DNA of 64,000 nucleotides, taken from NCBI GenBank assembly GCA_030263595.1, contig SZPG01000005.1, forward strand, positions 1 through 64,000. Reading direction: 5' to 3'. Positions 9,030-16,573 of the stretch are shown one piece after another (position 1 is the stretch's first letter; the number at the start of each line of letters is the position of its first letter). Under the pieces are notes generated by a model, which worked only from the letters and a program-made list of their open reading frames with translations, was not told the DNA's origin and did not search any database. This stretch comes from Chloroflexi bacterium CFX6 (GTDB lineage Bacteria; Chloroflexota; Anaerolineae; Anaerolineales; Villigracilaceae). A program made the position numbers and the translations under genes.

Positions 9030-10078
9030 CCGGCGTTTTGATCGTGGACGACGAACCCGCCGTCCGGGAAACCCTGCTCTCCATGCTGGAAGACGGCGGA
9101 TATTCCATCGAGACAGCGGAGAACGGACCCGAGGCGGTCCAGAAAGCGGAACGCCTCCTGCCGGACCTGATCCTGCTGGACGTGATGATGCCCGGCATGG
9201 ACGGCTACGAAACCTGCCGGCGCATCCGTTCCACGCCCCGGCTTGCCGAGGTCCCGATCATCATTCTCACCGCCTTGAGCGACCGCGACTCCCTCCTGCG
9301 CGGAATCGAAGCCGGCGCCGACGACTTCCTGACCAAGCCGGTGGATCGCCACGAACTGCGCGCGCGCGTCCGCACCATCACGCGCCTGAATCGCTACCGC
9401 ACCCTGACCGAACAACGCGAGAACCTGCGCCTCATGGCAGACCGCCTGGTCGCCGCGCAGGAAGGGGAACGCCGCCGCATCTCGCGCGAACTGCACGACG
9501 ACCTGGGACAGGCGCTCACCTCGCACATGCTCGACATCCGCAACCTGCAAAACGACCTCCCCCTCCCCGAAGCGGAACTGTCCGAACGCCTGCAGACCCT
9601 TTATCAACAAAGCCGCGAAATCTCCGTCAAGGTCCGCGACCTCGCGCAGAACCTCCGTCCGCCGGCGCTGGATACGCTGGATTTGAAGGACGCCATGCAA
9701 ACCTTTTGCGCCGAATTCACCCGCCGCGCAAACATACCGGTCGCCTTCGAAGCGGACGACTCCCTCCCGGAACTTTCGGACGCCTGCAACGTCACCCTGT
9801 ACCGCGTCCTGCAGGAGGCGTTGACCAACGTGATCAAACACGCCCAAGCCAGCCGCGTCTGGGTGGACCTTACGCTGGAAAACAGGACCGTCACCCTGAC
9901 CATCCAGGATAACGGCAGGGGGTTCGAAGTGAAAAAGATCCTCTCCAACGGCATCGGGCTGGAGGGTTTGCGCGAACGGCTCGCCATCGCAGGGGGAACC
10001 TTCAAGATCAGTTCCAGTCCGGTGCGCGGCACCATCCTCATGGCGCAACTCCCCCTGCCCGATCAGGAGGCGCCATGA
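9026..10078 (+). CDS. Receiver-histidine kinase fusion (REC-HisKA_3-HATPase)
   Basis: A 350-residue cytoplasmic protein. An N-terminal receiver domain (about 1-125; acidic pair D8-D9, phospho-Asp D52 in LILLDVMMPG, Lys in LTKP) is joined to a NarX/DesK-type kinase. The kinase has a dimerisation helix with the phospho-accepting His157 in ERRRISRELHDDLGQ and a C-terminal ATPase domain (NVIKHAQAS; DNGRGF; GIGLEGLRERL). Such fusions receive phosphate from a hybrid kinase and in turn phosphorylate a NarL-type regulator. Here both likely partners sit on either side with 4-nt ATGA overlaps, so a relay 5370 to 9026 to 10075 is a reasonable inference. Confidence 0.9.
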   Translation: MTGVLIVDDEPAVRETLLSMLEDGGYSIETAENGPEAVQKAERLLPDLILLDVMMPGMDGYETCRRIRSTPRLAEVPIIILTALSDRDSLLRGIEAGADDFLTKPVDRHELRARVRTITRLNRYRTLTEQRENLRLMADRLVAAQEGERRRISRELHDDLGQALTSHMLDIRNLQNDLPLPEAELSERLQTLYQQSREISVKVRDLAQNLRPPALDTLDLKDAMQTFCAEFTRRANIPVAFEADDSLPELSDACNVTLYRVLQEALTNVIKHAQASRVWVDLTLENRTVTLTIQDNGRGFEVKKILSNGIGLEGLRERLAIAGGTFKISSSPVRGTILMAQLPLPDQEAP

Positions 10079-10752
10079 TACGCGTATTGATCGCGGAAGA
10101 CCATCTTCTCGTCAGGGAGGGCATTCGCGCGCTTCTCGAAAGGAACCGGGAGATCCACATCCTCGGCGAAGCCTCCAACGGACAGGAGGCGGTCGAAATG
10201 ACGCGGGATCTGAAGCCGGACGTTCTCATCATGGACATTATGATGCCGCGCCTGAACGGAATCCATGCGGCTGAACAGATCCGCGAATTGAAACTCCCCA
10301 CGAACATCCTCCTGCTTTCCATGTACTCGGAGGCTGGCTTCGTGCGCCGCGCCCTGCGTCAAGGCGTGAAGGGTTACATCCTGAAATCCTCGGTCAGCGA
10401 CGAATTGATCCGCGCGGTCCAGGCGGTCGCCGAGGGGAAGACCTACCTGAGCGAAGCCGTCTCGGAGATCGCCGAAGATGGCGCCGCCCGGGCCGATCCC
10501 TCCCTCCAAACCGGCGACCCGCTCGCAGGTCTCTCCCCGCGCGAAAAGGAGATCCTGCAACTGATCGCCGAGGAACACACCAGCGCCGAGATCGCGCAGA
10601 TGTTGTTCATCAGCGAGAAAACGGTCGAAAAACACCGCGCCAGCCTGATGGAAAAATTGAACGTCCGCAACATGGCGGGATTGGCGCGGGCGGCTGTGCG
10701 CTATCGTCTCGTGGACGTCCAGCGCGGCGACCTCGAAGCGGCGGAGGATTAG
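10075..10752 (+). CDS. NarL/FixJ-family response regulator
   Basis: A 225-residue transcription regulator. The receiver domain occupies about residues 1-120 (phospho-Asp D54 in VLIMDIMMPRL, Lys in YILKSS) and a LuxR-type helix-turn-helix about 148-210 (LSPREKEILQLIAEE, then SAEIAQMLFISEKTVEKH). The helix-turn-helix is complete and matches the GerE pattern closely. The gene starts within the stop codon of the REC-kinase fusion, its presumed phospho-donor. Target promoters are unknown. Confidence 0.92.
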   Translation: MIRVLIAEDHLLVREGIRALLERNREIHILGEASNGQEAVEMTRDLKPDVLIMDIMMPRLNGIHAAEQIRELKLPTNILLLSMYSEAGFVRRALRQGVKGYILKSSVSDELIRAVQAVAEGKTYLSEAVSEIAEDGAARADPSLQTGDPLAGLSPREKEILQLIAEEHTSAEIAQMLFISEKTVEKHRASLMEKLNVRNMAGLARAAVRYRLVDVQRGDLEAAED

Positions 10753-10754
10753 GG

Positions 10755-10781
10755 TTTTCCCGCATGGACGGGCGGGGAAAA
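10755..10781 (+). terminator. Weak hairpin downstream of the NarL-type regulator
   Basis: TTTTCCCGC (10755-10763) can pair with GCGGGGAAAA (about 10772-10781), giving a 9-bp stem with one bulge and a short loop. No clear T-run follows on the plus strand, so intrinsic termination is uncertain. The 127-base gap to the next gene otherwise holds only a possible TATAAG-like -10 near 10784-10790. Confidence 0.3.
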
Positions 10782-10879
10782 TAATATAAGATTCGCCCAT
10801 TCAAAAAAACGGAGCGGCAAAAGCATTGCGAGGCTGCACGCGTCCCACGTCACAACGCCGCCCTTCAAGGGAGACCTGC

Positions 10880-11902
10880 ATGGACGAAATACAAAGCACC
10901 ATTTTGATCGTTGACGACGAACCATCCAATCGTGAAACCCTGGTATCCATCCTCGAGCCGGAGGGATATCGCCTGGTATTGGCGGAGGACGGACGCCGCG
11001 CTCTCGAACAGGCAAAAGCCATTCAACCGGACGTGATCCTTTTGGACGTGATGATGCCCGGGCTGAACGGCTTCGAAGTATGCCGCCTCGTCCGGGCTGA
11101 GGACAACCTGGCTGAAGTCCCTGTGATCTTCCTCACCGCCCTCGACGACCGTCAATCGCTGTTGGAGGGATTGAACTCCGGCGCCGACGATTTCATCACC
11201 AAACCCTTCAACCGGCACGAATTGCGCGCCCGCCTGAAGAGCATCACCCGCCTCGACCGCTATCACAAACTGCTGGAGGAACGCCAACGACTCCAGGAAG
11301 CGCACCGAAATCTGCTCGATGCCTACGATGAAACCATCGAAGGCTGGTCGCGCGCCATGGACCTGCGGGACAGGGAAACCGAGGGACACACCCGGCGCGT
11401 CACGCAAATGACCCTCGAACTCGCGAAAATGATCGGGATCGAAAGCGAACAATTGACGCACATCCGCCGCGGCGCGCTTCTTCACGACATGGGCAAACTG
11501 GGCATCCCCGATTCCATCCTGTTGAAACCGACCAGCCTGGATCCGGACGAATGGGAATTGATGCGCCAGCACCCGCAACTGGCTTACGACATGCTGTATC
11601 CCATCGAATACCTCCGCCCCGCGCTGGACATTCCCTACTGTCATCACGAAAAATGGGACGGCGCCGGCTACCCGCGCGGATTGAAAGGAACGGAGATACC
11701 GCTCGCGGCGCGCCTGTTCGCCGTGGTGGACGTCTGGGACGCGCTGACCTCGGATCGTCCCTACCGCCCGGCCTGGTCCGCCGAAGAGACCTTAGCCTAC
11801 ATTCGGGAACAATCCGGCAAACACTTCGACCCCGAAATTGCGGAGCTCTTCCTCCGCACGATGGATGAATCCCGCGACCCCGCTGCCTACTCTCTCAAAT
11901 GA
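10880..11902 (+). CDS. Response regulator with HD-GYP domain (predicted c-di-GMP phosphodiesterase)
   Basis: A 340-residue RpfG-like protein. The receiver domain occupies about 1-125 (phospho-Asp D56 in VILLDVMMPG). A helical linker (125-155) leads to an HD-GYP domain with the metal-binding LLHDMGK (H202-D203) and the diagnostic HHEKWDGAGYP (255-265). HD-GYP proteins hydrolyse cyclic di-GMP to pGpG/GMP; activity here is predicted from intact motifs. The start at 10880 is chosen because AAGGGAG lies 5 nt upstream and the receiver fold begins at once; an in-frame start 18 codons earlier is less likely. A cyclic-di-GMP hydrolase near a large exopolysaccharide locus is a sensible functional neighbour. 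The 3' end overlaps the convergent C45 gene by 16 nt. Confidence 0.92.
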   Translation: MDEIQSTILIVDDEPSNRETLVSILEPEGYRLVLAEDGRRALEQAKAIQPDVILLDVMMPGLNGFEVCRLVRAEDNLAEVPVIFLTALDDRQSLLEGLNSGADDFITKPFNRHELRARLKSITRLDRYHKLLEERQRLQEAHRNLLDAYDETIEGWSRAMDLRDRETEGHTRRVTQMTLELAKMIGIESEQLTHIRRGALLHDMGKLGIPDSILLKPTSLDPDEWELMRQHPQLAYDMLYPIEYLRPALDIPYCHHEKWDGAGYPRGLKGTEIPLAARLFAVVDVWDALTSDRPYRPAWSAEETLAYIREQSGKHFDPEIAELFLRTMDESRDPAAYSLK

Positions 11903-13002
11903 TACGTGTGATATGCGTTCTGGCACGGATTTCCCCAGGCGATGTGCATCTCGCGCGCAGTCAGGTCAATGACCATCGCGCAGATCGTACTTTCGCGGTC
12001 GAGCGGGTCGGTCCCCTCGATGTTGTGGTTGCAGATCGAATTGGGCAGGTTGACGTGATCCTTCTGGATCGCCTGCAGCGACTTGATCGTATGCTCAGAA
12101 CTCTGCCGCAGCAGGCGGTTCGCCCTGAAATAACGCACGCGCGAAGAGATCAACTCCTCCGGCTCCGATTCGATGCTCTTCATGGTTTGCGAGAGATAAT
12201 GATTCGTGTGGACGATGTACCCGTCCGTTCCGTGCAATATGTCGAACTTGCGCGCCGAGACCTCCACCGAATACATCTCCCCGCTCTCGTGGACGAGCAG
12301 ATGGTTGTACCCCGCCGCGCGGTGCGGGACGAGAGTCCGCGCGATGGCGCCGGAAAGACGCCGCGAAGCAAGCACAGCCCGCGCCACCGTCAGGCGCGGA
12401 ATGCCGATGCGCGAATCGTTCGGGTACACCGAATCAATTAATTGGGCGATGCCATAGGCGTTGAATCCCACGTTGGGCAGGAGCCCGCCATACGTCATGG
12501 CAAGGAACGGGGGCTCGCTCGCGGGCTTCGCGCTGACGACGAAAACGTCCTCCTCATCCTCGGGAATCCAGTCCTCGTTGTGCGCCGCCAGCGCGTGGCC
12601 GTCCGCCGTGCGTTCCTCGTTCACCGCGAAACTGGTGCAACGCGTCAAATGCAGGGCGTCCACCGTGACCGCCTCCATCACGTTGAGCGTCACGATCTCG
12701 CTGAACGGCACGTTCGCCCCCTCCGCAATGCCGCGCCACTCGTCCACGTATTGCGGATATCGTTCCTCGGCAAAGGGCAGGTACTTGCGCGATTGGATCT
12801 GCGCCCCCTCCCAGGTCAACTCGAGCGTCCCATACGCCTGCTCGATCAACCTGCGCGCGTTCTCCACGCTGTGACATACCTGCTCGCGGCGCGCCTCGCC
12901 GATCTGACGTCCCATCTCGCGATGCGTGCCTGAGACTTCGATCAAAGGCGGCGGGGAATTGTGAATCTTTGTGTTCGGGATAGAAACTTCCTTCAAAGCC
13001 AT
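11887..13002 (-). CDS. C45-family autoproteolytic acyltransferase/hydrolase
   Basis: A 371-residue protein of the acyl-CoA:6-aminopenicillanate acyltransferase / choloylglycine-like (peptidase family C45) group of N-terminal-nucleophile hydrolases. The family signature is seen at residues 121-127 (RCTSFAV): Cys122 should become the catalytic N-terminal residue after self-cleavage. DGHALAAHNEDW follows at the expected place, and the IEVSGTHREMGRQIGE segment near residue 21 is typical of the pro-peptide. No signal peptide is visible, so it is probably cytoplasmic. The natural substrate is unknown; bacterial relatives are mostly uncharacterised amidohydrolases. The start has GGAGG 5 nt upstream. 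It converges on the HD-GYP gene with a 16-nt overlap. Confidence 0.82.
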   Translation of the reverse strand: MALKEVSIPNTKIHNSPPPLIEVSGTHREMGRQIGEARREQVCHSVENARRLIEQAYGTLELTWEGAQIQSRKYLPFAEERYPQYVDEWRGIAEGANVPFSEIVTLNVMEAVTVDALHLTRCTSFAVNEERTADGHALAAHNEDWIPEDEEDVFVVSAKPASEPPFLAMTYGGLLPNVGFNAYGIAQLIDSVYPNDSRIGIPRLTVARAVLASRRLSGAIARTLVPHRAAGYNHLLVHESGEMYSVEVSARKFDILHGTDGYIVHTNHYLSQTMKSIESEPEELISSRVRYFRANRLLRQSSEHTIKSLQAIQKDHVNLPNSICNHNIEGTDPLDRESTICAMVIDLTAREMHIAWGNPCQNAYHTYHLRE

Positions 13003-13019
13003 AAAACCTCCATAGAATC

Positions 13020-13052
13020 AAAACCCGCTCCGATTTCCTGCTTCGGAGCGGG
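13020..13052 (-). terminator. Intrinsic terminator after the bactofilin-like gene
   Basis: A perfect 10-bp GC-rich stem, CCCGCTCCGA (13024-13033) with TCGGAGCGGG (13043-13052), and a 9-nt loop; on the minus strand it is followed by four U. It sits 23 nt past the stop of the 13075 gene and 18 nt before the C45 start. A TATAAT on the minus strand (13057-13062) just ahead of the hairpin could be a -10 for the C45 gene, but no good -35 is visible. Confidence 0.7.
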
Positions 13053-13074
13053 CGGAATTATATCATGGAGATTT

Positions 13075-14133
13075 TTACGTCCCGGAAGCGGGAGGCGCCT
13101 GGCCCGGTTCGACCGGGGAACCATACACGCTCATCGCGGGACTTTGGACCGGCTTCGCCCCGAAGCGCGTGACCACCACCGCGCCGATCGCCAGCAGGCC
13201 CACGAACGCTGGCACGATCCAGGTGAAACACCCCACCACCCACGAAAGATCGTTCAACGCCTGGATGAACCCCACAACGAACATCAGGATGAACGTTCCC
13301 AGTCCCGTGGTAAGGACGGGCGTCCAATTCTGGCGGATCGCCCTCGCAAAACGCTCGCCGATCTCACGCCCGATGGCGATCACGCCGAAGAGCCACGCAA
13401 ACCCCAACGGGATCAAACTCAAAAGGGCGACGGGCAGCAGGATGATGGTAACGGCGACCACGAGTAGAGCGACGATGGTCAGCAAGCCGATGCTTGTGGT
13501 CATCAGGGGTTGAACGACCACCGCCCGCGAGACCTTATCCAGCCGCTCCTGAAAGAACAAGACCGCCAGCCCCCCCAAAATCGCCATCAACAACGAAGCG
13601 GCGAATACGCGTCCAAACTCAAAGAGAGGATCGAAGGTTACATTCACAACGCCCGGCACGCCGGGGATCGGCGGCGCGCTGGGAACATCCGGCGCAACCG
13701 GCGGGACCTTTCCATCGGGGATGTCAATTTGCGGCGCGGCGTTGTTGAGCACCTCCCCGCCGATCTCAGCCCCCTCTGCGCGTTGCATCTGCCCGCCGAT
13801 CAACACCACGTCGCCGGAAACGACAGCCGTCTCCTCCAATTTGATCTGCCCGCCCACGACGACCACGTCGCCGTTCAGGGAACCGTCGCTAACGATGTTC
13901 CCGCCGATGACGACGAGATCGCCGTTGAGTTCAGCCCCCTCTTCGACGGCCACATTGCCGCCGAAAAGAACGAGGTCGCCGTCGAAGGTTTCGCCGCTCT
14001 CGATGGTGATATTGCTCCCAAAAACGACGCGCCCGCTGCCGGGACCCGGTCCCTGCGCAAACACAGTGCCTGTGGGTGGAAGCAACAAGGCAAACAACAG
14101 CAATAGCGCCGTGAATCTATATTTGATTTTCAT
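13075..14133 (-). CDS. Secreted/membrane bactofilin-like protein
   Basis: A 352-residue protein. It has an N-terminal signal peptide (MKIKYRFTALLLLFALLL, cleavage probably after VFAQ). About 110 residues of repeated 'G-D-(L/V)-V-(L/V)-x-G-G-(N/Q)' units follow (about 38-135), the right-handed beta-helix pattern of polymer-forming bactofilin-type domains. A Pro-rich linker (about 140-165) leads to four or so membrane helices (about 175-330). The beta-helix should therefore face outside the membrane, unlike cytoplasmic bactofilins. The gene is last in a set with an ECF sigma factor and its presumed anti-sigma factor, so it is either part of the envelope-stress sensing or its target. AAGGAG precedes the start, and the gap to the upstream gene is 3 nt. 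Confidence 0.75.
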   Translation of the reverse strand: MKIKYRFTALLLLFALLLPPTGTVFAQGPGPGSGRVVFGSNITIESGETFDGDLVLFGGNVAVEEGAELNGDLVVIGGNIVSDGSLNGDVVVVGGQIKLEETAVVSGDVVLIGGQMQRAEGAEIGGEVLNNAAPQIDIPDGKVPPVAPDVPSAPPIPGVPGVVNVTFDPLFEFGRVFAASLLMAILGGLAVLFFQERLDKVSRAVVVQPLMTTSIGLLTIVALLVVAVTIILLPVALLSLIPLGFAWLFGVIAIGREIGERFARAIRQNWTPVLTTGLGTFILMFVVGFIQALNDLSWVVGCFTWIVPAFVGLLAIGAVVVTRFGAKPVQSPAMSVYGSPVEPGQAPPASGT

Positions 14134-14136
14134 ACG

Positions 14137-14661
14137 TCACACTCCTTGCGATGCGCGAGCGAATCGCCAGATGGATACGGACCATAAAAGACCGACGCCC
14201 GCAAACGTCGAGACGATGACCAGCCAGGCAAAGGGCGGGATGAAGCCGGGAAGCACGCGCAGGAACACCTCGCCCGCCTGCGACATCGCCTGCAGGGTCG
14301 TTATCAAAAAGATCCCCCATTCCACAATTCCCGCGATCAAGTTCGCAGGCGAGGAAAGAAACGGCAACAGGGAGGGGCTCGCCAGCCACGCCAGAAAACC
14401 CAGCCCCCCGATCAGGAACAGAATGACGCCCCAGACTCTGCGGCGGCGATCCGCAAGTTTCCGTTCTGCAAGTCGCCCCCGGAAGCGATCCGTAAATCCT
14501 TTGGCGGGCGAAACCATCCTCGCCGAACGCAGGACCAACTCCGTTTCGAGGAGCGCGGCGCAATACGCGCAGGCGCGCAGGTGCGCGTCGAGTTCGCGCT
14601 TTTGTTCGGGCGTCAGGGACGTTTCATTCAACAGCCACTCTTCAAAAGGCTGGTGATTCAT
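14137..14661 (-). CDS. Zinc-finger anti-sigma-like membrane protein
   Basis: A 174-residue protein. The N-terminus carries a zf-HC2-type motif (about residues 24-36, LDAHLRACAYCAALL: H-x3-C-x2-C), the hallmark of ZAS anti-sigma domains. One membrane helix around 90-110 and two further hydrophobic segments follow. Its start lies 20 nt inside the sigma-factor gene, the standard arrangement for a cognate pair. It should bind and hold the sigma factor at the membrane until an envelope signal is received. This role is inferred from motif and context. AAAGGAGAG precedes the ATG. Confidence 0.8.
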   Translation of the reverse strand: MNHQPFEEWLLNETSLTPEQKRELDAHLRACAYCAALLETELVLRSARMVSPAKGFTDRFRGRLAERKLADRRRRVWGVILFLIGGLGFLAWLASPSLLPFLSSPANLIAGIVEWGIFLITTLQAMSQAGEVFLRVLPGFIPPFAWLVIVSTFAGVGLLWSVSIWRFARASQGV

Positions 14662-15247
14662 AGACTCTCCTTTCGGGGCGCGCGCTGGGCGTGGTTTCCT
14701 CCTGCCACATGCCTGCCAGCGCCCGCCTCGAGCGATGCAGGCGGCTCTTCACCGCGCTTACCGTAAGATTCAAAGATGTCGCAATCTCCACTTCGGAAAA
14801 GTCGTACCAGTAACGCATGATGACCGCGGCTCTGTCCGTCGCGTCCAGGTTTTTCAGCAAAAGGTGGAGGCGGTCGCGCTGCTCGCGTTTGACGGACTCG
14901 ATTTCCGGGTCCAGGGCGGAGGCGTCCGGCAGTTCGAAGGTCGCGCCGTCGTCGTTCTCCGCATCCAGCGAAAACATCGCGAACTTCTTCTTGCGGAGCA
15001 GGTCAATGCAGTAGTGCGCGGCGATGGAAAGCAGCCAGGTGCCGAAGGCGCGGGAGGCGTCGTAACGATGCAGGTTTTGATACGCCCTCAGGAACGTCTC
15101 TTGCGCGGCATCCTCCGCCGATTCGGGTTCGCCCAACATGCGATAACACAGGTTATACACAGGCTTCTGATAGGTCTCCACGAGTTGCGTAAACGCCTCG
15201 TCGTTTCCTTGTTGCACCTGAAGGACCCAGGCTTTTTCGTCGGTCAC
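14642..15247 (-). CDS. ECF-type RNA polymerase sigma factor
   Basis: A 201-residue group-4 sigma factor. Region 2 spans about residues 10-80 (DEAFTQLVETYQKPVYNLCY; SAEDAAQETFLRAYQNL) and region 4 about 125-185 (LDATDRAAVIMRYWYDFSEV; LNLTVSAVKSRLHRSRRAL). I choose the GTG at 15247 because AGGAG stands 6 nt before it; an in-frame start 14 codons upstream lacks such a site. An acidic linker (about 95-110) separates the two regions. It is followed by an overlapping anti-sigma-like gene. The regulon is unknown, but autoregulation of the set with YibE/F and the bactofilin-like gene is likely. Confidence 0.92.
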   Translation of the reverse strand: MTDEKAWVLQVQQGNDEAFTQLVETYQKPVYNLCYRMLGEPESAEDAAQETFLRAYQNLHRYDASRAFGTWLLSIAAHYCIDLLRKKKFAMFSLDAENDDGATFELPDASALDPEIESVKREQRDRLHLLLKNLDATDRAAVIMRYWYDFSEVEIATSLNLTVSAVKSRLHRSRRALAGMWQEETTPSARPERRVYESPAF

Positions 15248-15307
15248 TCTGTCTCCTCTAGGACTTTCTACAAGGGACTTACGCCCCAAACGGAAAAAAG
15301 TTGCGCC

Positions 15308-16495
15308 CTAATGGATGTGTCCGCGCCGCTCCCCGCCTCCCTCCGCCCCAAGCGCCTGCCCCCACGCCCCGGCCGGATCCACCCTGAGAGCGAACAGGAT
15401 GGCGACGGCTGTCGTCAGCGGCACGGCGCTGACCAATCCCAGCGACCCGACCAGCGTGCGCACGATCTCCTCCGCCACAAACTCGAAATTGACAAGGTAG
15501 CCGTAATCCCCGCGCCCAAGCGTGAACATCAGCAACATGGGAAGCGACGCTCCCGCGTACGCCAGCACCAGCGTGTTGACCGTCGCCGCCACGTGGTCCT
15601 GCCCGATGCGCATGGCGGAATTGAAAAGCCCCCGGAAACCCAGCGACGGGTTGGCGCGATGCAGTTCGAACACCGCCGAAGCCTGGGTGGTCACGAGGTC
15701 GTCCAGCACGCCCAGCGCGCCGATGATCATGCCGCCCAACAGGAGCCCGCGCAAATTGATCTGCGTATTCAACATTTGCAAAAGGAACAACGCGTTCTCG
15801 TCGCCGGAGCCGGTCAGTTTCGTAAAGGCGACGAAGAGCGCGGCGAGCGTCCCCGTAATAAGCAACACCAGCGCCATGCTGACCACCGCCGCGTGTGTCT
15901 TGAGATTCCAGCCATACGTCAAATAGAGCGTCACGCCCAGGAGAATGATCGAACCGACGATGCTCACGCGCAGCGGCTCATCGCCGGAAAGGATGCGCGG
16001 GATGATGAAACCGACGATCACCATCAGGCTGAACGCCATGCTCAACAGCGAGCGAAATCCCTTCCAGCGGCTGATGAGGAGAATGGCGAGGGCGAAGAGC
16101 GCGGTCAGCCACAACAGGGGGGCGGCGCGGACGAAATCAACGAAGTAAACAGTCAACAAACCGTCCGGGCGCGAGCCGATGGCAACCAGTATCGAATCGC
16201 CCGGTTCGAGATAGACCGCGTTGGAAAGCACCTGCCGCCTGCCGTAATCCATCTCCATGACTATGCCTTGATACGCCCCCTCCAGCAATTCCACGCGCGC
16301 GACCTGATAACGCTGGGTCACGTCCCCAAGAACGATGTCGCCCTCCTCGATGATCTCCACCACGCGCGCACGCTGGGTCTCCGATCCCAAAGCGGATACG
16401 GCAATGTCCGGCAGGTCCGGGGGCGTCAGCAGTGCATATAAAACAACTGCAGAAACAGCAAGGGCAACGATCAGGATAAAGTAACGTATCTTCAT
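15308..16495 (-). CDS. YibE/F-family membrane protein
   Basis: A 395-residue protein with an N-terminal membrane anchor, a ~100-residue extracytoplasmic beta-rich domain (RARVVEIIEEGDI; LEPGDSILVAIGSRPDG) and then seven or eight membrane helices. Conserved family blocks are present: LLGGMIIGALGVLDDLVTTQ and FNSAMRIGQDHVAATVNTLV. YibE/F proteins are a widespread uncharacterised family. It ends 60 nt before the sigma-factor start on the same strand and may share its transcript. The C-terminus is His/Gly-rich (GGGERRGHIH). Confidence 0.85.
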   Translation of the reverse strand: MKIRYFILIVALAVSAVVLYALLTPPDLPDIAVSALGSETQRARVVEIIEEGDIVLGDVTQRYQVARVELLEGAYQGIVMEMDYGRRQVLSNAVYLEPGDSILVAIGSRPDGLLTVYFVDFVRAAPLLWLTALFALAILLISRWKGFRSLLSMAFSLMVIVGFIIPRILSGDEPLRVSIVGSIILLGVTLYLTYGWNLKTHAAVVSMALVLLITGTLAALFVAFTKLTGSGDENALFLLQMLNTQINLRGLLLGGMIIGALGVLDDLVTTQASAVFELHRANPSLGFRGLFNSAMRIGQDHVAATVNTLVLAYAGASLPMLLMFTLGRGDYGYLVNFEFVAEEIVRTLVGSLGLVSAVPLTTAVAILFALRVDPAGAWGQALGAEGGGERRGHIH

Positions 16496-16518
16496 GCCGC
16501 CAGTATACCCCGTCCAAC

Positions 16519-16553
16519 AAAAAAGGGACGCGCTCTTGCCGCGCGTCCCTTTT
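16519..16553 (-). terminator. Strong intrinsic terminator closing the glycan locus
   Basis: A 12-bp perfect stem, AAAAGGGACGCG (16521-16532) with CGCGTCCCTTTT (16542-16553), and a 9-nt loop; on the minus strand it is followed by six U. It lies just after the tyrosine-kinase stop codon and marks the end of the long right-to-left transcription unit. Confidence 0.88.
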
Positions 16554-16573
16554 CGCCTCGATTGGGGAATGTT

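Noticed and set aside
14735-16441. 568-codon plus-strand frame opposite the sigma factor and YibE/F gene
   Set aside because: Both minus-strand genes have clear families and ribosome sites; the antisense product is low-complexity His/Arg/Gln-rich.
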